Source: Ailanthus altissimus
Taxonomy: Eukaryota; Streptophyta; Magnoliopsida; Sapindales; Simaroubaceae
Assembly: GCA_946807835.1 (NCBI GenBank)
Contig: OX327702.1
Span: 2,542,001 to 2,606,000 of the forward strand
Direction of reading: 5' to 3'
DNA: 64,000 nt
Shown here one piece after another: positions 53,606 through 64,000 of the stretch. Positions within the stretch are counted from its first letter, which is position 1. Each line of letters starts with the position of its first letter. Made by a program: the position numbers and the translations under genes. The notes under the pieces are model-generated. The model saw only the letters and a program-made list of their open reading frames with translations, did not search any database and had not been told where the DNA came from.

Positions 53606-56422
53606 TGTCACGCCTCAGACACAAAAGATCCGACACACGACATCACTTACATTCATTCAATAATGTGCACTCATAAATTATATTACATAAAATTTTAAAC
53701 TTTAATTCAACATAGGAATCCTTAGCAAGTTGCTAGTAAGTTCAACACTAAAATCAACCCATAACCTAACATATAAATATAAACTTCTATTGACAATATT
53801 TAAACCTTCATTTCAATTTATTTCAGAATTATAACAATTGAATTATGACTGGGACAATTAGTAAATCGGAGATACGCAGAGTTTTCTCAAAGATTAACAC
53901 TTAACTACGTCACCAATAACAACTTTGTTACCGGAAGCCCAGAATATATTCATTGCAAATTCTTAATTAAAATCAACCAATAACCACACTTAGTGAAACT
54001 TAAACTAAATCCAACCACACACAATAAAATAATATATAAGTATTTATTCAATAGGGACAAATTAAATATCTTATCCCACGTGTCCCCAAATGAAACACTC
54101 AGCAACCTAACAACTTAGGGAACCCAAAGAACAGCAAAAGCCTTGCCAAATCCGCTAAGCACACATGTACCTTATTTACCTAAAATCACCATAAACTATA
54201 ATGAGTATAAAACTCAGTAACTATACTAGTTTTTCATATATCAAATACAAATACATATATGTACACAATGCATATGTATGATATGCTGTGATAAATCAAA
54301 ATCATAATCTTATCAAATCACATGTCATGTAAGCGCTTACACATTCTTTCAAAATATATAATAGGAATACCATCATTCAACTACTACTTAGTAGGACTTA
54401 CATATCACATATCACATAATGAGCCAAATGTCACTCGTAAGTGACATACCGTATGAGAGGAATAGTACAAGTGAGGTTTTTAAATTACACATATATAATG
54501 CTCATGCCCGAAGGTAAAAGCCAAACCCTCACCCTGATCATCGGTGAGTCCTTTCACATGCACCAATACGCCACCACACAAATGTGATGACTCACTCTTC
54601 CTTTAGGTACCGATAGGATCCTTCTTACATACGGAACGCATAACATATACCAATCCCAAAGGAAATGCCACACATAAAGGCTCCACAAATCACATAAAAT
54701 GCCTACTAAGTTAACAGTGAGTTCAAACATCCTCAAAACACAAAATGTTTCTCATAGACATATTTACTTCAAAAGCTCTCTTTGTTAAACACATTTCATT
54801 TTGAAAACTCACTTTCAAAAACATATATATGTCATATATGGCCATGCTCACATTTATAAACACATGTCTTCATATTTCATATCAAAATATACTTTGACAT
54901 AACATAAACATATTCCTAACCACATTTACAAAAGCATACATAACAATTATTATGTTTATTGTGATTTCAGTAAAAAGTCTAGTATACTTACCTCTTAGCA
55001 CTTTTAGCTACAAGACTTAAATCTCCTTAACTTATCAATGGAGATTAATCCTTTGAGCCTCAACATTCATACAAAATACTTTAAATAGCTTACAAAAGTA
55101 CACATATTTCTTGATTAATTACTTGGTCTAATTACTTGGTTTCTCAAAATCTGTCATTCTGACCACTTACAATTAACAAAATTTTCTTATACATCAAATG
55201 ATGTCCAATGACTCCAAAATCAGAATATATCATTCTTGACTCATATTTCCTTCTTATATATGAATATTATATCATAATTCCTACACAATTCATTCCATAA
55301 ACATCATCGAATCCAAACTACTAACCTGACAGGATTAAAATATTTACTAAACAGTATTCAATCTCCCAATTTTATAAAATCATATACTAACTTAAAAATT
55401 ATAAAACTACCATAGAATTACTCTTAACACATATATCAATTCATGATAAATATGTCACTTCAAAATCACTGCCAAAAGTATTTTAAAACTATTTTATTCT
55501 ATAGCTTTAAAAATCTGTTAATCAAATACTGCAATGAGCTGACACTCTTTAGAAAATCATAACAATTTAACCACATTGATCTAAATTTTTAATTCTGAGT
55601 AGATCATATTAGACATATAAAATTATCATGTTCCATAAATTCGTAATTTTTAAAGATCATTCAGCAGATCAAAAATTATTTGTCTTTATATCATACTGTT
55701 AACACAGGAAATTTCTAAACTTTCAAGGTCATTTTGATAAATTCACTAAAAATTCAATTGCTGGAATTTTCAATCGATTCAAAGTCTCAAATGATTCTAA
55801 ACATTTCTAATTTCATATACTCAAAATTTAATACCAGAATCAAATCACAACAATTTATAAAATTCCTGGATCAAGAGACTATCAAGTAAAAATTCTACAA
55901 TTCATTATGATTTATCAAACTATCTACATAGATCATCATCAATTCTCACAATATCTTACAAAATACACATCAAATCCTCAATTGTACATATTTCCAAAAA
56001 TCACAACTTGAAGAAATTAACTAATTTAACACCAAGAAACTAAAAATAAGGTTATAATATACCTCTTAAAGCTTAAATTCTAACTTTCTTCTTCTTATTC
56101 TCTTTCTCTCCTCTTTCTTTCTCTATTTTCTCACTCTAAAAGAGGTAGCTCAACCAAAATGAGTGAATTAGGATTTCAAATATTTTTTTTATACTAAGAG
56201 GTTAATTTTTAGTATTTATGAATTAGCCTCCAAAACTTTCAAAGTATTATAAATTTAGTCTCAAAAATAAATCTAAAGTCTTGCAAATAAACCCAATACT
56301 AATAGTATGTCCTTAACCTATACAAACACTATTAATAACAATACATAAATCAAGTATCACCCACATACAAATAAAATATATATATATATATATATAAATA
56401 CATATTCTTACTGGTTATTACA
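53606..56422 (-). repeat. 5' LTR of LOG-carrying retroelement B (2817 bp)
   Basis: On the minus strand it begins TGTAATAACC at 56422 and ends GAGGCGTGACA at 53606. It aligns with 3417-6121, with an additional stretch of about 130 bases near 53690-53820 that is absent from copy A. A TA microsatellite lies at about 56380-56396. It is followed by target duplication TTCGG. Confidence 0.85.
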
Positions 56423-56639
56423 TTCGGAATTTGATTTCACACTGAATCGCTTCAAAGGTATGTTTTAATTTTAATGTACCAAGATTGAATTTTAAGTATG
56501 TATTTATTGAATAAAAAATCAAATTTTTATTCCGCTGCTCATTTTGTGTGTTTGGCATACAAATTTTAGAATTCAATTAATACTATTCACATGCAAGCAT
56601 CTAGTGAAATAGCATGCTTTCAATTAGGACAAAAAACAT
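56423..56639 (+). repeat. Probable 3' remainder of the twice-interrupted copia LTR
   Basis: After TTCGG the sequence runs on plausibly from 50398 (the GTGAGACCTTCGG context) toward an LTR end (TTCCGCTGC near 56530). Similarity to the sister LTRs is weak here, and the end of the LTR is not fixed. Confidence 0.35.
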
Positions 56640-57834
56640 TTGCAAACTTTTTTAAGAAGTTTAAATTATATTTTCGACTTCTAAAAATAACTTTCATTAG
56701 ATGTTAAATCCTTATATGAAATGCTCAAGAAAAATACTTCAGAATGAAAAAAGACCTGTAATGAGGAAATAAGAAAGATAAAAGCTAAGCCTAAAGAACC
56801 ATTTTGTCTAAACCTTCCTCATTCGACTACACCAAAAATCCTTGGAACTGAGGCTTTGAAGTTAGGATAGAGGTATTTTTGAAAAAAAAAAAGATAGAAA
56901 AGAAAGGTTAATTCGTTTAAGTTTAGCAGTACGGAACTCAACTTTGCAAAATTATGATACTATTAAGAAAGAAATTCTCTCTATACAATTATGTATAAAA
57001 AAAATTCAAAATTATCTTCTTAATCATAAATTTCTACTTAGAATAGATTGTATAAGTGCTAAAGAAATTCTTTAAAAAGACGTTAAAAATTTAGTGGTTA
57101 AACAAATATTTGCATGATGATAGGCTTTGCTTGTAGTTTTTGAATTTGATATTGAATTTAGTTACTCGATTTCCTAACTTGAGAATTTTTTGTATGGCTC
57201 TAAGAGATCACGAAAACAATCACTCAAAAAAAAATCAAAGACGGATCCTCTTCCTTGGCAAATAGACAAAGTTGTTTAAGAAATAAGTTACACAATACAG
57301 AAGAATTTACATTAATCATTAGTTTCTAAAGAGGTTACCATAATTAAAAGTTGTTACTTAAATAAGAGTATTCTAAAAATTGTTGATATTTATTTACGAG
57401 ATCACTTTTCTCCTTTTATGTTTCTAAAAAATAGATATTTCTTCCAAAATGTGTTAGAAGAAATTGAGTTCATCAAATTGATTCTCAATTATTCTGAGGT
57501 TTATATCACCTATTCAAAAAATTTCATCACCTAGGTAATTTTTGTTGTAGATTAGGGATATAATCTTAATAAGCTAATAGAGTTAAAAGATTGGCATGTT
57601 CGTCTTCAACTATTCAAAATGTAAAGTTATCTCACAGTTGGTTTATCCAATTTAGATTAGAAGATCTAAATTTTGACTTTTCAAATTGGTTTAAGAAATG
57701 GTTCTTCTAATAAGGAGCTTTTGAAGAAAGTTTTCCTCTTGAGGTTCCCTAATCATTTTAAAAAATTTAAAATATTAATAAACAAATCATAACCACTAGA
57801 GAAGATATGCCCTCTAAGCGGTATCTGTAAATGT
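56640..57834 (+). pseudogene. Endogenous pararetrovirus (Caulimoviridae-type) RT/RNase H remnant
   Basis: One broken frame between about 56900 and 57240 has the RNase H pattern of plant pararetrovirus polyproteins: KKEILSI near 56965, LRIDC..SAKEIL near 57036-57072, KQIFA near 57100, an FEFDIEF block near 57142 and a Phe-Leu-Thr block near 57175. It resembles the petuvirus/florendovirus side of the family more than LTR retrotransposons; this assignment is from pattern recognition only. At least five stops and frame breaks are present; no movement-protein or coat region is seen. The part after 57250 is AT-rich and partly open but unassigned. It is cut off at the copia target site (57835). It is a dead fossil. 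Confidence 0.6.
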
Positions 57835-57839
57835 GGTCC
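57835..57839 (+). repeat. Target-site duplication (left) of the Tork-like copia element
   Basis: GGTCC lies directly before the 5' LTR; it is repeated at 62984-62988 after the 3' LTR. Confidence 0.85.
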
Positions 57840-58313
57840 TGTTAAGGTTGGTGCTACATTAAGATTGAAGAAAGAAATGGTTGGTAGCACACCAACATTG
57901 AAGACACCATGTTTGAAGAAATAAATAGTTGGTGGTTTAAATCATTAAATTAAATGGGTGACATTTTTGAATGCTGAAGAAGATGTGTTCAATTAGTACA
58001 CTACCACTTCCTCCTATAAATAGAAGAGCTTTATTAGTTCAAAATCATCCCAAAACATTCAAAGCAATTACTTTAGTGTTCTTTTCTTTGTTTCTCTTAT
58101 TTATAAGAGAGAGTTGAATTGTTCTCTCCTTATAATTTGAGAGATATTTTAATCTCATTTTCATAGTGAAAATCCTCTATACTTGCCCTGTGGTTTTTTT
58201 CCCTCAATTTGTTTGAGAGTTTTCTACGTAAACTTCGTGTCATTCATTTTTATTCAATTTCTCATTTCTATTTTTAATTAAGATATTGCTTCAACCTACA
58301 ATTCTCCATAACA
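57840..58313 (+). repeat. 5' LTR of the Tork-like element (474 bp)
   Basis: TGTTAAGG...CCATAACA with a TATAAATA box at 58015-58022. It is followed two bases later by the primer site TGGTATCAGAGT. Confidence 0.9.
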
Positions 58314-58383
58314 AGTGGTATCAGAGTCTCATGGCTTTCAGGTGAAGGTATATTGTTCACGGATACTATTTATAGACATGTAA

Positions 58384-58447
58384 CTGTTCACGTATATAGT
58401 ACTATTCATATATACGGTACTGTTTACGTATATGATACTATTCATAG
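58384..58447 (+). repeat. 18-bp tandem repeats in the Tork-like leader
   Basis: Degenerate 18-base units of the form ACTGTTCACGTATATAGT / ACTATTCATATATACGGT are repeated three to four times between primer site and gag ATG. Confidence 0.65.
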
Positions 58448-58497
58448 TGAAATAGTGGGAGCCAGTTCGAGAGAGAAGTAGATCGTAGTTAATCAAT

Positions 58498-61400
58498 ATG
58501 ACGACAAAGTACAAGATAGAGAAGTTTAATGGGAATAATTTCTCGATGTGAAAGATGAGAATGTTGGCAATATTAAGAAAGAACCATTGTTTAGCAGCAA
58601 TTGGTGACAGACTAGCAAGTATGACTGATGAAAAATGGGAAGAGATAGATGGAGATGTTATTGCCAACTTGCATCTGGGATTAGCAGATGAAGTTCTATC
58701 AAGCATAGTAGAGAAAAAGACAACGAAGGAGATATAGGATACTCTAACAACATTGTACGAGGTAAAGTCTCTTCACAACAAGATCTTCTTGAAAAAAAAA
58801 CTCTATACCTTATGGATGTCAGAATCTATGACGGTAACTAATCATATCAACACTCTCAATACCTTATTTTCTCAACTTTCTACTTTGGGTTACAATATTA
58901 GACAAAATAAACGTGCTAAGATTCTACTCCAAAGTCTTCTAGATTCATATGATCATCTAATCATCAGCTTAACTAATAACCTCCTAACAGACTATCTAGT
59001 ATTCAAAGGTGTTACAGCCTCTGTTCTTGAAGAAGAAAGTAGGTTTAAAAACAAGGAAGATAGAGCAACTAATTCGCAGCAAGCGGAGGCGTTACCCATG
59101 ACTAGAGGCAGATCAATGGAGCATGGCTTCAGTGGGAGTCACAGACATGGAAGATCAAAGTCAATGAGTAAGAAGAATATCAAGTGCTACAATTGTGGTA
59201 AGAGAGGGCATTTCAAAAGTGAGTGTCGATATAAGAAAGGTGTAGAAAAGACAACTGAGCCATCAAAATCTCAGGGTTGTGTTGCAAGTACTTCTGATGA
59301 TGGTAGCGTCCTATACAGCGAAGCAACAACTATTTTCAAGGATAGAAAGAAGCTCACTGATGTTTGGATAATGGATTCGGGAGCAATATGACATATGACC
59401 TCTCGTCGAGATTGGTTTCACAATTATAAACTCATCTCTGGAGGATCTGTGTATATGGGTGATGATCATGCCTTGGAGATTATTGGTATTAGCACCATCA
59501 AGTTGAAGATGTATGATGGAACGATTCGTACAATCTAAGAGGTACGGCATGTGAAAGACTTGAAGAAAAATCTATTGTCTCTAGGACAACTAGATGAGCT
59601 TGGATGCAAAACCCATATACAAAATGAGATCATGAAGATTGTCAGAGGCACACTCGTGGTAATGAAGACAGAAAAGGTAGCTGCTAACCTGTTCATGCTC
59701 TTGGGGGAAAACATATTCAGAGGCAGAAGCATCTGTTGCATCAGCCAATTCTGCAGAAGAAATGACGATGTTATGGCACCAAAGACTTGGTCACACATAT
59801 CAGAACGAGGTTTGAAAATTCTCTGATCAGAAGTTACTTCCTGGACTTAAAAATATTTTTTTTTACCCTTTTATGAGCATTGTGTTATAAGTAAGCAGCA
59901 TAGATTAAAGTTTAGCACATTAATAGCTAAGAGTAATGACATCTTAGACTTAATTCATTCTGATGTTTGGCAAGCATCGGTCACATCCTTGGGAGGAGCA
60001 AAATATTTTGTATTATTCATTAATGATTTTTCCAAGAGATGTTGAGTTTATCCAATCAGAAGAAAGGCAGATGTGTTTCCTACATTCAAAGTCTTCAAAG
60101 CATGGGGTGGAACTTGAAACTGAGAAGAAGATCAAATGTTTAAGGACTGACAATGGAGGCGAATATACTGGCAAAGAATTTGATGCATTGTGCAAACAAG
60201 AAGGCATCAAAAGATAATTCACAACAGCATACACTCTCTAACAAAATGGAGTGGCAGAACGGATGAATAGAACTCTACTTGAAAGAACTAGAGCTATGTT
60301 AAAGACTGCGGATTTAGCCAAGTTATTCTGGGCAGAAGCAATTAATATTGCCTGTTATGTGATTAATCGGTCTCTATCAACAACGATTAATCTGAAGACA
60401 CCGATAGAGATATGGATTGGTAAGCCAGCTGATTATTCTAATTTACATACATTTGGAAGTCCTGTATATGTGATGTACAATACCCAAGAAGTCACAAAAC
60501 TTGATCCAAAATCTAGAAAATGTATATTCTTAGGGTATGCTGATGGAGTAAAGGGGTATCACCTGTGGGATCCTACTGCCCACAAGGTAGTTATCAGCAG
60601 AGATGTGATATTTGTGAAAGATAAGCTACAAAAGAAAGAAAATGATGGCACAACGAAGGACAAATCAGAAACTACCACAGTGTAAGTGGAGGAAGAGTCA
60701 AAAAATGAAAAAATTTCTGAAGTAGCACTAGAGCATGATGAACAAGAACCAGTTGAGTCAGAACAGCCACCTCTCAGACAATCAAATCGGGTGAGTTTAG
60801 TACCAGTTTGGCGTTCAGACTATCATATGGAGAGCAATATTACATACCATCTTTTAACAGAGGAATGAGAGCCATCAACTTTCCAAGAAGTAATGAACAG
60901 TTCGGATGCATCTCTATAGATGATAGCAATGTAAGAAGAAATTGAAGCTCTTTATAAGAATAGAACATGGGATCTTGTACCACTACCACATGGAAGAAAG
61001 GCCATTGGCAACAAATAGGTCTACAAGATCAATAGAAATAACGATGATCAAGTGGAGCAGTATCGTGCAAGATTGGTAGTAAAAAGATATGCTCAGAAAG
61101 AAGGTATTGATTTCAATAAGATCTTTTCATCAGTTATTAGACTCAATAACATTCGAATAGTCCTTGCTATGTATGAAACATTTGATTTACATCTAGAATA
61201 GTTAGATGTAAAAATAGTTTTTCTTCATAGTGACCTTGAAGAAGAAATTTATATGCTCCAACCAAAAGGTTTTACAAAAACAGGAAAGGAGAACTTGGTT
61301 TGCAGGTTGAACAAATCTTTATATGGTCTCAAACAAACGCCGAGATGTTGGTATAAGTAATTTGATTCTTTCATATTGAGTCTTGAATACAACAAACTTA

Positions 61401-62427
61401 GGACAGACCCTTGTGCATATTTCAAGAGGTTTAGTGATAATGAGTTCATTATCTTATTGTTGTATGTTGATGACATGTTGGTAGCAGGCTCCAACAAAGA
61501 TCAAGTAACAGAGTTAAAGGCTCAAATGACTAGGGAATTTGACATGAAGGACTTGGGACCAGCAAACAAGATTCTAAGGATGCAAATTCATCGAGACAGA
61601 AGTAATAGGAAGATTTGGCTTTCATAAAAGAACTATTTGAAAAAGATCTTGCAATGCTTCAATATGTAGGATTATAAGCCAATTTCTACCCACTTCCTAT
61701 TAATTTCAAGTTATCCTCAAGTATGTGTCCTAGCAATGAAGCAGAGAGGAAGGAGATGTCTCGAGTACCATATGCATCAGCAGTGAAAAGTTTAATATTT
61801 GCCATGATTTGTGTAAGACCGGACATTACACAAGCAGTGGGAGTGGTTAATAGATTCAAAAGCAATCCTGGTAAAGAGCATTGGAGTACTATTAAGAGGA
61901 TCTTGAGATATATTAAGGGTACCTCAAATGCTGCATTATGTTATGGAGGATCAGAAATCACTATCAGAGGATATGTTGATTCAGATTTTGCAGGTGATCT
62001 TGATAAAAGAAAATCTACCACAAGCTATGTGTTTACAATTGCAGGAGAAGCTATTAGCTGGGTTTCTAAACTTCAGACTGTTGTGGCTCTATCAACGATA
62101 AAGGCTGAGTATATGACAGCTACACAAGCTTGTAAAGAAGCAATTTGGATAAAAAGACTATTGGAGGAGCTCAGGCACAATCAAAAGAAGATTCTTTTGT
62201 ATTATGATAGTCAGAGTGCCTTGCATATTGCACGAAATTCGATTTTTCATTCAAGAACAAAGCACATTGGAGTTCAGTATCACTTTGTTCGTGAAGTGGT
62301 AGAAAGTGGTAGCGTAGACATGAAGAAGATTCACACTAAAGAGAACCTAGCAGATGCATTAACCAAATTGATCAACACTGATAAGTTCATATGGTATAGA
62401 TCCACATATAGCCTGGCAGAAACGTAA
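58498..62427 (+). pseudogene. Ty1-copia Gag-Pol polyprotein, broken by many stop codons
   Basis: Order along the frame: Gag from ATG 58498 (KFNGNNFSM, then LYTLWMSESMTV), zinc knuckle CYNCGKRGHFKSEC near 59187, protease around WIMDSGA (59367 on), integrase with the GVAERMNRTLLERTRAML block (60248 on), RT with YVDD motif at about 61465, RNase H with the LSTIKAEYMTATQACKEA block (62089 on) and end at 62427. Stops include TGA 58549, TAG 58735, TGA 59389, TAA 59536, TAA 60215, TAA near 60239 and several in RT. Nearly all are one transition away from the expected Trp, Gln or Arg codon. There are also a few frameshifts (about 59785 in the integrase zinc-binding region). Confidence 0.9.
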
Positions 62428-62491
62428 GTAGCATAGAGATGACAAGTATAGGTAGAAGAATATGAAGACGTGATTATTTTAATCGAGTCTT

Positions 62492-62504
62492 CAAGTGGGA
62501 GAAA
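62492..62504 (+). other. Polypurine tract of the Tork-like element
   Basis: CAAGTGGGAGAAA lies immediately before the 3' LTR. Confidence 0.75.
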
Positions 62505-62983
62505 TGTTAAGGTTGGAGGCACACCAAGATTGAGGAAAGAAATGGTTAGTGGCTCACCAAGATTGAAGATATTATGTTTAAAGAAATAAATGGTTGGTGG
62601 CCTAAATTGTTGAATTAAATGGGTGATATTTTTGAATGCTAAAGAAGATGTGTTCAATTGGAATACTACCACTTCCTCCTATAAATAGAGGAGCTTCATT
62701 AGTTCAAAATCATCCCAAAACATTCAAAGCAATTACTTTAGTGTTCTTTTCTTTGTTTCTCCTATTTATAAGAGAGAGTTGAATTATTTTCTCCTTATAA
62801 TTTGAGAGATATTGTAATCCCATTTTCATAGTGAAAATCCTCTATACTTGTCCCGTGATTTTTTTTTTCTCTCAATTTATTTGAGGGTTTTTCACGTAAA
62901 CTTCATGTCATTCATTTTTATTCAATATCTCATCTCTATTTTTAATTAAGATACTACTTCAACCTATAATTCTCCATAACAGG
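62505..62983 (+). repeat. 3' LTR of the Tork-like element (479 bp)
   Basis: It is collinear with 57840-58313, starting TGTTAAGG and ending CCATAACA, with scattered substitutions and small indels. It is followed by GGTCC. Confidence 0.9.
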
Positions 62984-62988
62984 TCCTT

Positions 62989-63660
62989 GTCTTTTATTTA
63001 TGTGGAAAAATGGGTATGTATGTAAAAAGTAATTGTCTTTAAGTAGTGTATAAAATATGCATGTATTGTCATTAATATGGTGTGTAGAATCTGTAAAGCT
63101 ATAAAGCGATTCAAGTAGTATGTAGTGTTTGTAAAAAGAAACCGATGTTATTTGTAATATTTTCTTTTATTATATAAATTATAAATTATATTTAGGATCC
63201 GCCATACTCTATACAAATCAACTTATATTTTGGTTTGAGGTATATGTAAAATATTGTAATAAAAGCTTATAGTCCCTTTAGTAAATTCTCTCTCTTGTGC
63301 AAAAATTATTGAATAAAATCAATATTGGTAATTAAGTCAAGTTGGGTCAGATTTAACCTAACCCATACCCACACCTGAATGAGGTGAGTTACATTTAACC
63401 TATTTGATTATTCAAATCTTATATATGGGTTTGGTATTGGTTATACTCAGCCGGATTTAGGTATAACCCATGAGCCTCATTCAACTTAAGTTGTTGGATT
63501 TAGTTTTTTAAAATTAAATTGAATTAATATTTGTTAGATTAAACTTTACTATTGAGCTTATTTTTTTCTACAATTACTTTTAAAAATAAATATTGAATCA
63601 TTAAATATTAATTATATTATAATTAAATCTAATATTATTAAATTATTTTTAAAATATGTA
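62989..63660. other. AT-rich sequence, no recognised gene
   Basis: No coding resemblance or repeat was recognised. If the Tork-like element inserted into pararetrovirus DNA, the continuation would start here, but I see no viral pattern. Confidence 0.4.
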
Positions 63661-63695
63661 AATCACTTAAACAAAATATAAAACAGGTAGTTTAA

Positions 63696-64000
63696 GGCAC
63701 ATTCCACCATCTTAGCCATATATGTAGCAACACCAGATTGGACCCCTTTATTATACTCCATCATTTCCTTAAACAAAGGCTTCACAAACAACTCCACAAC
63801 ACTCCCATTATTCTCCTTCTTTCTATTCAAGTACAGCTTAGATAACAATCCAATAGAACGGCGGTCTGCCTCCTTAACCCCCAAAATCATAGTCTTTCAA
63901 CTTCTTAATGAGGTGAGATATGATTTTACCAACATGGGTCGATGTCAACTTATAATGAAGCTGACACGCAAGTCGTAAAAGCCAAAGAGACTCTTTTATT
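63696..64000 (-). pseudogene. TORTIFOLIA1-like microtubule-associated protein fragment (HEAT/TOG-type repeats)
   Basis: On the minus strand from the right edge, one frame reads LTSTHVGKIISHLIKKLKD. It then shifts at a C5 run (63878-63882, five G on the minus strand) into GVKEADRRSIGLLSKLYL, SVVELFVKPLFKEMMEYNKG and VQSGVATYMAKMVECA. This is the helical-repeat N-terminal part of plant TORTIFOLIA1/SPIRAL2-like proteins, which bind cortical microtubules. Similarity stops near 63696, where a DPPV-type continuation would be expected and AT-rich DNA appears. With the frameshift and abrupt end it is likely a gene fragment or pseudogene. An exon end plus a sequencing error is the alternative. The upstream part lies beyond the window. 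Confidence 0.6.

Larger units (their letters stand above)
50404..56422 (-). mobile_element. LOG-carrying LTR retrotransposon, copy B
   Basis: On the minus strand: 5' LTR 56422-53606, primer site 53597-53586, interior with antisense LOG and unknown gene, then only the last roughly 95 bases of the 3' LTR (50498-50404). TTCGG flanks both ends (50399-50403 and 56423-56427), which defines the insertion. A deletion removed most of the 3' LTR, the promoter and about the first 25 codons of the unknown gene. No gag or pol is present. It shares order and orientation with copy A, so the gene cargo predates the split of the two copies. Confidence 0.85.
57840..62983 (+). mobile_element. Full-length, inactive Tnt1/Tork-like Ty1-copia retrotransposon
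   Basis: 5' LTR 57840-58313, primer site 58316-58327, gag-protease-integrase-RT-RNase H polyprotein remnant 58498-62427, polypurine tract about 62492-62504, 3' LTR 62505-62983, target duplication GGTCC on both sides. Gag sequence and short LTRs place it with Tnt1/Tork. The LTRs differ at many sites, so insertion is not recent. More than a dozen nonsense codons make it non-autonomous. Confidence 0.9.

Overview
The window is nuclear DNA of a flowering plant, almost certainly a eudicot. The evidence is AT-rich intergenic sequence, plant-type TATA boxes and AATAAA signals, plant LTR-retrotransposon lineages (Tnt1/Tork-like and other Ty1-copia, Athila/Tat-like Ty3-gypsy), a CACTA transposase fragment, a plant LINE, a tRNA-derived SINE, an endogenous pararetrovirus fragment and a fragment of a plant-specific TORTIFOLIA1-like gene. 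No prokaryotic or organellar gene organisation is visible. Nearly everything is mobile-element sequence, much of it nested.

Layout. 1-6121: left-truncated copy (A) of an LTR retrotransposon lying on the minus strand. Its interior holds, on the opposite (+) strand, two intronless genes: an intact 397-codon gene of unknown function (537-1730) and a LOG-type cytokinin-activating enzyme gene broken by one base (2323-2976). 6122-6640: CACTA transposase remnant. 7540-11201: piece of a copia LTR, then a probable solo gypsy LTR containing a fold-back SINE trimer. 11202-24639: degraded Ty1-copia array (LTR-interior-LTR-interior, minus strand) inserted in a LINE (24640-25440). 26032-26376: small membrane-protein gene. 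26377-32250: mostly empty AT-rich DNA, with a perfect 297-bp palindrome at 31085-31381. 32251-36720: three pieces of the same copia LTR family in alternating orientation. 36721-50204: a near-identical tandem array (LTR-interior-LTR-interior-LTR) of an Athila/Tat-like element encoding only Gag-protease, flanked by one 5-bp target duplication. 50404-56422: second copy (B) of the LOG-carrying element with its own 5-bp target duplication. 56640-57834: pararetrovirus reverse transcriptase/RNase H remnant. 57840-62983: complete but dead Tnt1/Tork-like copia element. 63696-64000: start of a broken TORTIFOLIA1-like gene running off the right edge.

The most notable system is the LOG-carrying retrotransposon. 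Both copies have a long LTR of about 2.7-2.8 kb, a tRNA-Met-type primer site and no recognisable gag or pol. In that space they carry two small genes antisense to the element, each with its own TATA box and poly(A) signal. Copy B is bounded by matching LTR ends and TTCGG target duplications, so the two genes lie inside the transposed unit. In copy A the unknown gene is fully open and the LOG gene has a single +1 change in an A-run. Whether they are expressed, and whether the unknown gene is of host or viral origin, cannot be decided from the sequence alone.

Insertion order read from nesting: a plus-strand copia LTR (35736-36720, 50205-50403, 56423 onward) was hit by both the LOG element B (TSD TTCGG) and the Gag-protease element (TSD GTTGC). 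The Gag-protease array is the youngest, its copies being indistinguishable by eye apart from one LTR base.
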